DNA from: Acanthococcus lagerstroemiae
Taxonomy: Eukaryota > Arthropoda > Insecta > Hemiptera > Eriococcidae
Length of the DNA: 64,000 nucleotides
NCBI GenBank assembly: GCA_031841125.1
Contig: CM063113.1
Location: forward strand, 61,931,211-61,995,210
Direction: 5' to 3'
Positions within the stretch are counted from its first letter, which is position 1. Each line of letters opens with the position of its first letter. Of the stretch, positions 46,828-56,672 are shown one piece after another. Under the pieces are notes generated by a model that worked only from the letters and a program-made list of their open reading frames with translations, was not told the DNA's origin and ran no database searches. The translations under genes and the position numbers were made by a program.

Positions 46828-46835
46828 GCTGGAAT
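46828..46835. repeat. left target-site duplication of hAT-like MITE
   Basis: GCTGGAAT; the right counterpart ACTGGAAT is at 47205-47212 (7 of 8 identical). Confidence 0.7.
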
Positions 46836-47204
46836 CAGGGACGTACCGATATAGGGGGGGCAGCTTCCCCTCTCCGTAGGAATTTTTTCTTCAGCAGTTT
46901 GGAAAATTTACAATTTCAGTCAGGCGTGGTGGAAAAATCCAACAAGTTGAAAGGTATTTTTTTTATTTTGCTTTGATACTTGGGAATTGAGTTGAGAAAT
47001 TGGGAAAACCGAACCAAGTCTCAAAGTTTTTGTTCTTTTGCATTGATACTTGCGAATTTTGAATTGAGTCAGTTAGAAAAATCCAACAACTCGAAAGGTT
47101 TTTTCTTTTTGCCTTTATACTCGTGAATTCTGAGTTGAGTCAGTTGGGACTTTCACAATTCTTCCCCCCCCCCCTCCCCCGAGAAACTCTTCGGGAAGTC
47201 CCTG
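46836..47204 (-). mobile_element. complete hAT-like MITE, 369 bp
   Basis: Both ends read CAGGGAC(G/T)T(A/C)CCGA inward, and 8-bp near-identical direct repeats flank the element. These are the hallmarks of hAT transposons. The interior has no coding frame and contains three related segments with G-rich ends. The copy at 43231 is the same family in opposite orientation. Confidence 0.82.
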
Positions 47205-47665
47205 ACTGGAATAATTTTTTTTCTCATTGAAACTCATTAATACTGATTCAAGACCTCCTGAAGACTTTGTTGAAATTCTCTGGGACACATCTTGACTTAA
47301 TTAAAGCGTTTTAAGACTCGCTGGTGCCATTCTAATATGCGATTTATACGCGTCATGTGATCCACATATGTATGTGTGCGTTCTACCAACATAATATTTC
47401 TTATCTAGTATGCGCTCTACCGTTGTAAACCTGTTAGCGCTACCCAGGAGACACGACGAGGGTTCGGCTTACAAGTCTCCCAAAAATCCACCGCGAGTAG
47501 GGTTTTATCCAAATTCACCAAATTCGCCGAAGAAATGTTCCTTGTCTTGAATGTTATCCTGAATTTATGTGTACGTTGTCCGAATGTCTTCAAAAGAATG
47601 CAATGAAGAGGTCTTCCGCCACATCTGGGCACCAGTGTCTGGGTCGACGTAACACTATCCTCAAA
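47205..47665. other. non-coding; left half of a weak inverted motif pair
   Basis: Contains tgcgttctaccaacat near 47379 and tatgcgctctaccg near 47409. Inverse-strand counterparts lie at 47942-47990 (tgttggtagaacgcat, ggtggagcgcatactg), on the other side of the SINE. They may be the ends of a decayed element into which the SINE inserted. Confidence 0.35.
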
Positions 47666-47880
47666 GTCTGGTTGGCCGAGTGGATAGCGCGCTGGTCTCG
47701 GCATCTGGAGGTCCCGGGTTCGAGCCCACGTAGCAACTCGCTGCATTTCGACCTAGGCCGGTTTTTTGGTAGGCAGAGAACAGAGCTAAGACAGCCCTAA
47801 CAGCCTACTCGATGCCTCTAAGGTAATACTCGAAAGGACAGATTTTAGGGCTCGGATTGAGAGTAAAATTTAAAAAAAAA
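47666..47880 (+). mobile_element. tRNA-derived SINE, plus-strand copy
   Basis: Head: ggttggccgagtggatagcg (A box) and cccgggttcgagcccacg (B box), resembling a leucine/serine-type tRNA. Then a body with ctcgctgcatttcgacctag and gctaagacagccctaac, ending in an A-rich tail (aaaatttaaaaaaaaaa). The head has no complementary acceptor stem followed by a terminator, so it is not a functional tRNA gene. A second copy is at 13848-14014. Confidence 0.8.
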
Positions 47881-49667
47881 AGGATTCTCAAGTTATGATA
47901 TGAACAAAAAGATTTCCATTCCTACTTCCTGTGCAGGCGTGTATGTTGGTAGAACGCATTACTGCGGTGGAGCGCATACTGCGAAAGTTTTTATGTCGGT
48001 AAAGCGCATATTACGAGTAGAATGGTACCAACTCGCTAGGACCGATCAAGAGTCTGTAGGTCTCCATAATACTATTCTAGAACGCAATTTAGGACTAGTG
48101 CATTATAGTCCGCAGACTGATCGAAGCTACAAAACTTCGATACTCGGCTGAAACGCGTTCGTTTATTCTTAGGACTTTTGAAAGAGTCAGTTGAGGTTAA
48201 TTACGTCCCTGGATGTTTGACATGATGTATAAAATTTCCAAGAGTACAACGTTGAATTATAGCTAAGAATATGACTCGACGACCCTCCAATCGCACATCC
48301 GTATTCGTAGAATCTAAAATTTTTCCTCTCCGAATAACATTTTCTAATGACTTTTTCATAAACTGTTTTCATTGGCGCGAAGAAAAAGTAAAAAAAGAAA
48401 TGCGGAACAAAGCAGACGGGGGTCGATCGAAGTGTTAGCGGTTTTAAAAGTGATAAGCTGGCACTCGAAAGTAGTCAATACGGAACTGTAAGTTTTAAAC
48501 GCCGAAACAACGAGTAGAGAAGTAGCTTAATAAATAAAAGCTTACAACGAGTACACACACGTACGTGTATGCGAGAGAACGAAAAGGGAAGAAAGAAGGA
48601 GGAAAAAAGAAAAGAAAAAGGAACTTGTTTCCCGAAAATCTTAAAAAATAAAACGAGAAAATCTTATCGTTGTTGCCCCGAACGATATATAGACTCTTTA
48701 TTCGGTGTGAAAATGTAAGAAAATTGGGTGTACACTATTTTTTGTTGGTGAAAATAATGCGGACGAAGAATGATATCAGTTCACACACAGACACAGACAC
48801 AGACACACTGGTACTCGTAGCTGCTCGTGTACGGGAAGAAACGAGGAGCACAAACCGCGTTACTGCTTTTGATGACGGCGGTGGCTGAATGCGGGGTGGA
48901 GGGAGGCAGAGAGAAGCGGCCTTAATACCAGTGTGCTTTCGAGGTTTGGCAAGTTCGATACAATGGATAGATTCGAGATAAAAACGTAATTGGAGACGAG
49001 CATTTCACTTAATTTGAGTTTTATTCGGCGAACGAGTGCAAAACGTTTCGTACGTTAAATACGGATAACATTACCGATCCGGGTAATCAATGATACTTTT
49101 TTTTCTCTCTGCTCTTTGGTTTTCTTTCTTTCTTCGTCGTTCTCATAATTCCATAGAGAATTGTCCGTGGCTGGTCGAAATTATTCGGTCTAACATTCAA
49201 CGTGAAAAATGCTGACTAGAGGAAGCAAAGATTCGTATTTTACGTTTCGGCTCCTGAATTCTGTATTTCGTTCGGGAAACGCGAAAAAGGGAAACTTTCT
49301 CTCCGTTTGTCCATCCGTATTATTTTCTCATCTGCATCTGAAATTGCAGTCTCTTCCGTCTCCTCACCCCTCGCTGGGAGATAACGAAACGTCGCACAGT
49401 GATCCGAGACCTTGAAAACGCGAGTATTTACGGAAAAATCAAAAGGGGTATTCGAAATTGACGAGGTTGCGGGTGCTCTCACCGGAGTGAGCGCTCCCGC
49501 ATTCTATTTGTATAATTTTTTCTCATCGTCTACGTACTAGGAACCTAGTTCTTGCCATTCTTTCTTTAGTGGGACGTCCTCGTGCCCTCGTTAATTTTCC
49601 AATTTCATCTTAAATTTCTCTGACAAATGACTGCTTGCATTCTCGATAGTTCGCGGACTACCGGATC
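47881..49667. other. non-coding; possible 3' UTR region of the minus-strand gene
   Basis: A (CAGA)n tract lies near 48784-48806. On the minus strand an AATAAA occurs at 49025-49020, about 640 bases after the stop of the candidate last exon at 49668. Purine-rich low complexity is at 48580-48630. No other gene is seen. Confidence 0.35.
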
Positions 49668-49909
49668 TCAAAATATGCCTCGAGTCGTAACTTCCTCTTC
49701 CGACTCGCCTTCGCTTTCTTCGTCCATTATCGACATAATTATTGGATTGGAGAAATAATCTCTTTTATTCATCCAGTGATCGAAACAAGCACGAAAGGTG
49801 GTAAATTTCCACGCGGTCGTGTGTTTCGACTTTCGATATCCGATGATGACTTTGTCGAGATGGCGACCGTAAACCAGGCCAATGCGACTCGTAGTCATCG
49901 TTTCCGACA
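49668..49909 (-). CDS. candidate last coding exon of a minus-strand gene
   Basis: On the minus strand a T-rich acceptor (acattttttag, ending at 49910) precedes two bases completing a split codon. Then 79 open codons run to TGA at 49668. The peptide looks genuinely coding: SETMTTSRIGLVYGRHLDKV, then a basic/aromatic stretch (RKSKHTTAWKFTTFRACFDH) and an acidic tail (DEESEGESEEEVTTRGIF). No known domain is recognised. Its entry phase matches the exit phase of a donor at the end of the 57719 frame, so both may belong to one gene. An internal ATG lies at about 49898. Confidence 0.45.
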
Positions 49910-50548
49910 CTAAAAAATGTTATACACTAAATTGGTAGCGGAAAACGATATACGCGTTCTCATTAAACGGGTTCAGGGAGGGAGAAAAAGTCCTCTAGAG
50001 CTTATCTTTACCACACGATACGATCGGTCTACATTTACTCGTCGTCTTTTTGAAGAATGCTCCCATATAAGTGCATTATCTTAATAGGGGATAAGTTTAG
50101 CTTCGGTAATTTCTTTCTTTCTACTTTTTTTTTGTCGTCCCACTTGCGGACTTTCTTCGAAAATTTCGGCAACGAACTCGACTATCTGAACTTTTTATCT
50201 CGGCCAAATTGGTGTTTTTATGGATTTCGGGGGCGTTTTATTTCTCTTTTCTCCGCGGTGGTTTACTTCGCACCGAACACTCTCCGCCCGACTTTTATGG
50301 GTATGTATTTATGGAGTACGCTGGGAAATTGGAGCGGATTTATTTCTTCAAAAAATAATCGCGATATTTGAATTTCGTGGGCGGTAAGAAAGACTAGTAG
50401 TAGGAAAGAATTTCACTTATGGGACCCATCTCCCCTGCATCGACCATCAAAGGACCTAAGTCCCGAACTGGAAGTACAAAAATGGGGAAAAAAATTAATT
50501 CGGCAGACCTAAAAACCTGTATAAGCTGACACGATAATTTAAGTTTTT
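49910..50548. other. non-coding
   Basis: No gene is seen. Near 50490 the word aattaattcggcagacctaaaaacc belongs to the diffuse gaattcag-type repeat. The sequence ends at the assembly gap. Confidence 0.4.
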
Positions 50549-51048
50549 NNNNNNNNNNNNNNNNNNNNNNNNNNNNNNNNNNNNNNNNNNNNNNNNNNNN
50601 NNNNNNNNNNNNNNNNNNNNNNNNNNNNNNNNNNNNNNNNNNNNNNNNNNNNNNNNNNNNNNNNNNNNNNNNNNNNNNNNNNNNNNNNNNNNNNNNNNNN
50701 NNNNNNNNNNNNNNNNNNNNNNNNNNNNNNNNNNNNNNNNNNNNNNNNNNNNNNNNNNNNNNNNNNNNNNNNNNNNNNNNNNNNNNNNNNNNNNNNNNNN
50801 NNNNNNNNNNNNNNNNNNNNNNNNNNNNNNNNNNNNNNNNNNNNNNNNNNNNNNNNNNNNNNNNNNNNNNNNNNNNNNNNNNNNNNNNNNNNNNNNNNNN
50901 NNNNNNNNNNNNNNNNNNNNNNNNNNNNNNNNNNNNNNNNNNNNNNNNNNNNNNNNNNNNNNNNNNNNNNNNNNNNNNNNNNNNNNNNNNNNNNNNNNNN
51001 NNNNNNNNNNNNNNNNNNNNNNNNNNNNNNNNNNNNNNNNNNNNNNNN
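50549..51048. other. assembly gap, 500 N
   Basis: Exactly 500 N, probably a placeholder of unknown true length. Any frame crossing it is meaningless. Confidence 0.99.
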
Positions 51049-51678
51049 AATATTTTATCTTTTGAATCTATTCCTATCCCCTCTGCTCCACTCCGAAGAT
51101 TACTTATTTTTACGATTGTGGGTTGAATTAATGTCAAAAGACGAATAGAACTAGGAGAACCTCAGAAGCTTACTATTTGATAATCTAGGTTTTCATGTTG
51201 TATTTTACGATCTTTGCTTTGATTTCATAGTTTTATTTCATTTTCTTCAAAAAGTACCTCAACGTCCGAGATATCGATGATAAAATATTAAAAAAGTATT
51301 CAAAAACCAAAGAATAGGGTGGAAAAGAGGAGGGTACTTTCGAGACATGGTTAGGTCTGTAATAGGCAATTCAATGATTATATCTACGAATGGAAAAATT
51401 AATCGTAAATTTAAGTAGCTTATTAATTTTAATACTGTAGTTGGCAATTTGATGAATGTAAAAGTTGGTTGACGATTGCTAAAATTTACGTGTGAACAAT
51501 TGAACTGGATGCCAATAAATTACAAGCCGAGAAATCTGTTACGAACGTTTAGTGTATTAATTTTAGTGCCGATGTTTTAACAACAATCTCGAATGGCAAT
51601 TTGATGAAAAATATAAGAAAGGCATCGAATAAATTAAATAAGATCTTTATAGTGTGTAATGACGACACACTTGTCGCT
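51049..51678. other. non-coding, AT-rich
   Basis: No gene is seen. A minus-strand AATAAA lies near 51230, downstream of the 51679 stop. Confidence 0.4.
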
Positions 51679-52185
51679 CTAAATTTTCGAGTTCGCTAAC
51701 GAACTGTCCGAATGTCTCCACAGGTAATCGCGCTGCCTAATGAATATGCACCCTCGCGAACCAGTATCGCCTGCATCTTTCCCGTCCTCCGCTTTCTTCC
51801 GAAACCAATTCCGAGTATCCGAAGGTCGCGGTCGCACGTTTGGAACCGATTTCGGTAACCTCTGTATTTTAGCCACTCTTGAAATCGCGAGTTCGATGTA
51901 CAGCTCTCGATGGTTATTAGTACTGTTGGTAGGCTCGCGCAACTGGTCCAGAAGAGTGATTAGTTTCAATCGAGGGTGTAGACAATAGGGATGATTTAAA
52001 TACGGCGTCGCTAACTTGCGTTCTTGGAAACTGGAGAATCGTCCGGTCAGGCTGTCTATTCTCTCTGTGCTATCTTTGTGTGCGACGTCTGGTAACACGA
52101 CCGACCTTTTCGCTTTTTCGTTAATTTCTGTTTTATTCGGTAGTGTATCAGTTCTATCACTTGCGTGATGCTCGCCGTATTTATG
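51679..52185 (-). CDS. coding-like frame, exon or decayed gene
   Basis: An open frame of 169 codons (stop upstream at 52186-52188, stop TAG at the lower end) with coding-type composition. Parts read TERIDSLTGRFSSFQERK, ITLLDQLREPTNST, RELYIELAISRVAKIQRLPK and RNWFRKKAEDGKDAGDTG. There is no credible ATG near its 5' end, and acceptors are weak (aaaacag at about 52140 would fit the phase of the 57-kb exon). A neighbouring frame is open and plausible from an acceptor (acgttttag, 52227) to about 52060, and another at the 3' end reads VETFGQFVSELENLE. The whole may therefore be a pseudogene or element relic with frameshifts, or an alternative exon of the minus-strand gene. Function is unknown. Confidence 0.35.
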   Translation of the reverse strand, partial: HKYGEHHASDRTDTLPNKTEINEKAKRSVVLPDVAHKDSTERIDSLTGRFSSFQERKLATPYLNHPYCLHPRLKLITLLDQLREPTNSTNNHRELYIELAISRVAKIQRLPKSVPNVRPRPSDTRNWFRKKAEDGKDAGDTGSRGCIFIRQRDYLWRHSDSSLANSKI

Positions 52186-53450
52186 TCAGTCAATTCACTT
52201 TCGAGTGGTCTCGTACGGGATATTTGCTAAAACGTAGTAATAGTATGCTAGGCCAGTAGGTTATTGTGTTCAATGGACATGTGTGTGCTGCGACCGAGCA
52301 ATGTTTTATGAGAGCTGCTCAGGGGTTACTTTATATACAGAGTCGCCGATGAGGACTAGGCTCAGGTGATAATGTAAGTCTCTGTGGAGATGTGGCAACT
52401 GGTTTCTATCCGTGTGAGAGACGGTAAGAGGTTTATGAGCATTTTGGGATCGTTTGCTCGCTAAATGTGGGACTCTCTATTGGTAGGTTAGCACGGACTC
52501 GGGATGTAGTACTCACCCCTCACCATTGATCAGTTGTGCGCGCCAGGTGTGGGCTCGGTCTCCCGAGCCTTGCTGATCAGAGAGAGAGAAAGTGCATCAT
52601 CCGTCTGTGAATGCCCAGTCTTTGTTACGATACAGATCCTCGTAGTATATCATGCAATCTATGGTGCAGAATACTCGGCTGTGTTTTTATTTCTCTAATT
52701 ACGGGTGAATACGATTGCTAAGAGCCAGCCAGCCACCGGCTCCCCAGTGCACTACCGATTACATAGTTATAATATTTCTTAGCAGCTATGTATAATATTA
52801 ATGAGTTTTGGTAACGCGCTGTGTTTAGTTTACCTAGGAATATTTGTTCTATGAATTGGTTGCAGGGATTTGAGCCGAATCCTTGGTCTGGTAACGGTTT
52901 TGTATCACGTTTTACGTCTCTACATTTGAAATAGCAAGTGACGGAACTTGTGAGTGCTTTGCATGTATAGTTGGAAAACGCATCCTTAGAAGCGTATGTT
53001 AGTTAAGAAAATTTTTTAAATCCTTCTCTTCGCGGCACAGAGAATTGAACGATGACTGAGCTGACTGGACCTTAACACAAAATTTCTCGTTGCGCTGCAA
53101 TATAACAGCAATGTCGAAGTAACAAAACTGTGAAAATTACCATTTTTAATTATGAAACATTCTCTGAGAAAAACGTGTAATGTCTTCCATGGTTAAGTCG
53201 ATGCACACACAAGGATACTTTCTCGGAGAAGACCGATCACATTTGTATGCTTAAAATTCAAATAAATCGTTCATTAGATCATCATCATCTATTGGATTTT
53301 CGAAACCGCTGAATTAATTTCTAATATTCGATCGTGTTTGAAAATTTGGGCACATAGAGGGAAGTTCCCAATTTATGGGAATAATAATTTGCGATTATCA
53401 AAAACAATAGGTTTACTAGGCAAAAGATTTATGCGTACTGAAAAGAGACC
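52186..53450. other. non-coding
   Basis: 52260-52760 is a moderately GC-richer unique stretch with a short (GA)n and ctgatcag words. It could be a decayed LTR or UTR but no paired copy is visible. The rest is AT-rich. Confidence 0.3.
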
Positions 53451-53540
53451 TGATGCGATAATCGAAAAGTTAGATTTCGGGGCCAGGGGTGCGGTGTCTG
53501 AGGAGTCACTTTGGCATGCATCCATCGCCGCACACTCTAC
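53451..53540 (-). mobile_element. ~90-bp SINE-like repeat, copy B
   Basis: On the minus strand it contains ggcgatggatgcatgcc, ccaaagtgactcctcagaca, ccgcacccctgg and cttttcgattatcgcatcag, matching the elements at 45647-45754 and 30311-30410. No target duplication is recognised. Confidence 0.6.
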
Positions 53541-53876
53541 TAATAGAGTAGGTTTATAAGGCGTGCAATTTGGCTTTAAAAATAGTGAGAACACAGTTGT
53601 GTATAAAAAAAGTTTTAATTGTGAAAAATAATTATTCTCCGTACTGTAACAAGCAAATACCTATCCAGAATTTGGAGAAAATTTTTTTCAGAGCTCTGAA
53701 AAATGATCTGGTCCTTGTCTTATGCTTGCATTTTGGGTAGATGCGAACTTTTTTCATTACAACCCCCGCGGTTGGGATAATGATAATCAAAAATATGTTT
53801 CGTAGTTCTTGGAAACATTAATCCATTTTAGAGTTTATTTTGGTTTTAACTGAAAGTTAGACATGGTATCTTCAAA

Positions 53877-54352
53877 TCTCTCTATATACTAAAAAAGTAA
53901 AATCCGCCGCCACCGTCTCCGGGAGAAAAAAAACCACTGCGGGTTGCCTACCCTGCCCTTCAATTACTCATTTCTCCAGGGGTAGTCTACTCTTGAGAGG
54001 GGTTCATTGTGGAGGAGGGAGCTAGGGGAAGGAAGATCGCGGTGAAGGACGAGGAGGATTTGTGGTGAGGGAGGGCTCTCTATACACAAAACAGTAAAAG
54101 CCACCTCCTCCTTCCCCTCCGTGGGGATAAATTCCTGGTGACCACCCCTGTATCTTAATCTCACATTTCATCAGAGGTACCCTACTCCTGGGGGGGCTTC
54201 TCGGTGGAGGTGGGAGCTCCTGGAGAGGGAGGGCGGTCACGGTGAGGATGAAATAATAGTTATACTTTTCCAGCTTGCGAAATATTGCAGACCGGCACGA
54301 GCGAGTGAAAGCGGGAGTTGGGCCGCGAAGCGGTCGGGGCAAAGCCCCCTAG
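53877..54352 (+). mobile_element. short non-autonomous Helitron
   Basis: The 5' end TCTCTCTATATACTAAAA follows an A. The 3' end is a hairpin (ccgcgaagcgg, then ggggcaaagcccc) followed by CTAG and then T in the flank. TC...CTRR ends, a terminal hairpin, insertion between A and T and the absence of a target duplication are Helitron hallmarks. The interior holds two related ~185-base halves (each with ctact-c-tgagagggg or ctactcctgggggg, then gtggaggagggagct or gtggaggtgggagct). It encodes no Rep/helicase. Confidence 0.78.
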
Positions 54353-56672
54353 TAGTTCCTAAATTCATTTTGAGATTGCTTTTTGAGTAACTTTCGCTTA
54401 AATTAATTCAATGGAGGCTCAAACTATACGCTGGCGTACAATATGTCAAAAATATAATTTTCTTAGTTGCCAAATCCATTTTCGAGGTCGTTTCTGCAGT
54501 AATCCGTACTCAAATTGATCTATATAGGGGGCTGAAATGTACATCAATCAATGATGAACAATGATCCACCTGGCACACCCTAGAATTCATATTCGAATAT
54601 CAGTGGCACCCGAAGGTGTGTGAATTCTATTTAGCGTGTTCGAATAATTTATGGTCGTGGCAATGTCTCTTGAGATGTTCCTTAAGGTTCCGACAACAAG
54701 TTTGCGTGGCGGCATCTCTCTTCACCACAAAATGCGAATTATTGTCATCTAGCATCTGGACGGCGATACAAGGTAGCGGTGCCGCCACTGCGTCGTCGTA
54801 ATACCGTACTTACTACTGATGATGGCGGAATAGGTCACGTGGAATTGTTCAGTGTTCGCCGAGAAAGCGGGCGATAAGACTTTTTCGTATATAAGGCGTA
54901 TTAAAAAATAATAATGAAGTCGAGGGCCTGCCAGTGACATATATCATATTGGAATCGAACCACCAATTGCGAGTCAGATAACACGTTTATATATAAGGAG
55001 AGAAAATATCTAGATTAGAATTCCATCAACAGTTTCAATAGACGACGCCGCCGCCGCCAACTTAGCAATACGCCCAACGAGCGGCAGCCGAGGTTGAGCG
55101 ATATATACGTATTCGAGTATTCGCATGCATTGTGGTGGGAAAAAAATATAGAACGTGTATTCCATTCTGCCAGCATCCAGCACACAGCCGGGCTACCCTT
55201 CGTCACCTGGTGGAAATCGAACGTGCGAGTATTTATGTACCCCTGTCCCACCAGAATTATCGTTTCAATTTTCGTATTTCACGTGCCATACGTCAGCGTC
55301 GCGTTGCTTCGTGCAAATAACTCGGCCCGCCAATCGGAAATTACGAGTATTGCATTAGGCTGCGCGTAGGAAGGTCGAATGCGATCGCAACATTATTGTA
55401 CCCGAAATGAACTTTTAGGATCACCCTACGTGCCGAATTTGAGAAAATAAGATAGCAGTAAGCATAGTTACTTCTCTAAAGCCTTGCAGTTGCTTCTACT
55501 TATAGGTATAAGTAAGAGGGAACATTGAACGAGTTCCCAGAGTCTGGTGGTACCTATCCAAATGTATTCCTCACCCGTAGTACTCGCAATTGAATGTCAT
55601 TCGACGGAGGAAGAGAATACGCCAACAGTTTTTCCATTTACCTCGGATACAGAAATCCTCAGCTTATTCAAACACTCGAGCCCGTTTGTTTGTAGTACAA
55701 ATATGATGATACCGGCTTTCCAATTTGAAAAATGCTGACTTCTAAAATTCTTTATGAAAATATCCACGAATGGCACGTGTAGTTGATCGCTGACTCGTAT
55801 TCGGGTGGAAAACCACACGTTTGCTTTTTCTTTCTTAAACGATGGCTTTTAAGACCGAAATATTTTATATAGGGTGCCAGGAAGCGAGCTGAGTATCGTA
55901 CCCTATCATTTCACTTAAAATACGAGTTTTGAAACTACATCATAGTACATACGTCTCGTTATTCTGACCGAGTATTAAAATGTTGATCAGCGCACTAATT
56001 CTCCAACCAAACTAGATTGGTAGTGTATAATGGGAAAGTTGAAGGCAACCACGCACGCGAAAGATCACCTCAAAAGTGATTTGATCAAGTAGACGAAACC
56101 ACCGGTTCAACGTTAGCTGTCCTCGTCCGAATTTCGGACTGAAATTGGTTAAGTCGTAAAATAGGGAAATAAATGTATACGAGTCTCCGATCCGGTAGCA
56201 GATACAAGAAGCAGTCATGGGAGGGACAATTCAGAATGGATAAAACTGAACCATCTCCGTCTCTGAATATTTTCATGATTTTTGTGCCCACAAAATAGTA
56301 AACTAAGTTCGTTGATGAGCGCGAAAGACTCGGAATTTTGAGTGTTGAGATTGAAAATACCATTTAAAGTGCTGTATCTAATATTCCCAATTTACTGATT
56401 CTCTACGGACGACAGTTTTTGGACTTTAGGTTCTGCCGATTTCGAGCCATACTGTACGACCTGACCTATGATAAGAAATTTTCTTCGAATATATCAATTT
56501 CGATCGTGTATTTTCTGCGAATTAGGCCCGGCGCAGCGAGCAGTATTCGAGAGAAATATAAATAAAAATAGGAAAAGAGAAAAGCTGTTGAGAAAAGATC
56601 ATTTCTCGCGAAAGATCTTTTAGCCGAGGCTGTTTTTAGCAATCGACGAGGTTTCTCGGTATGGAAGAATGA
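54353..56672. other. non-coding, probably intronic; CpG-rich patch
   Basis: 54355-54540 shows weak copies of a ccaaattcattttgagattg-type repeat. 54990-55390 is CpG-rich with (gcc)n near 55045. Overlapping frames on both strands at 55547-55818 are of similar, moderate quality, so neither is called. If the minus-strand gene is spliced, all of this is intron. Confidence 0.35.

Noticed and set aside
47666..47745. tRNA gene (leucine/serine-like A and B boxes)
   Set aside because: It continues into a body shared with a second dispersed copy at 13848-14014 and lacks a closed acceptor stem and terminator, so it is a SINE head.
50394..51137. 247-residue frame
   Set aside because: Crosses the 500-N assembly gap; most of it is undefined.
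30311..53540. a conserved short protein shared by the three mini-SINE copies
   Set aside because: The shared frame follows from sequence similarity without frame-breaking indels. The 12-bp target duplications around one copy show that it is a retroposon.
55547..55818. overlapping 63- and 73-codon frames on opposite strands
   Set aside because: Both look moderately coding and cannot both be real. Neither has a clean acceptor and donor pair.
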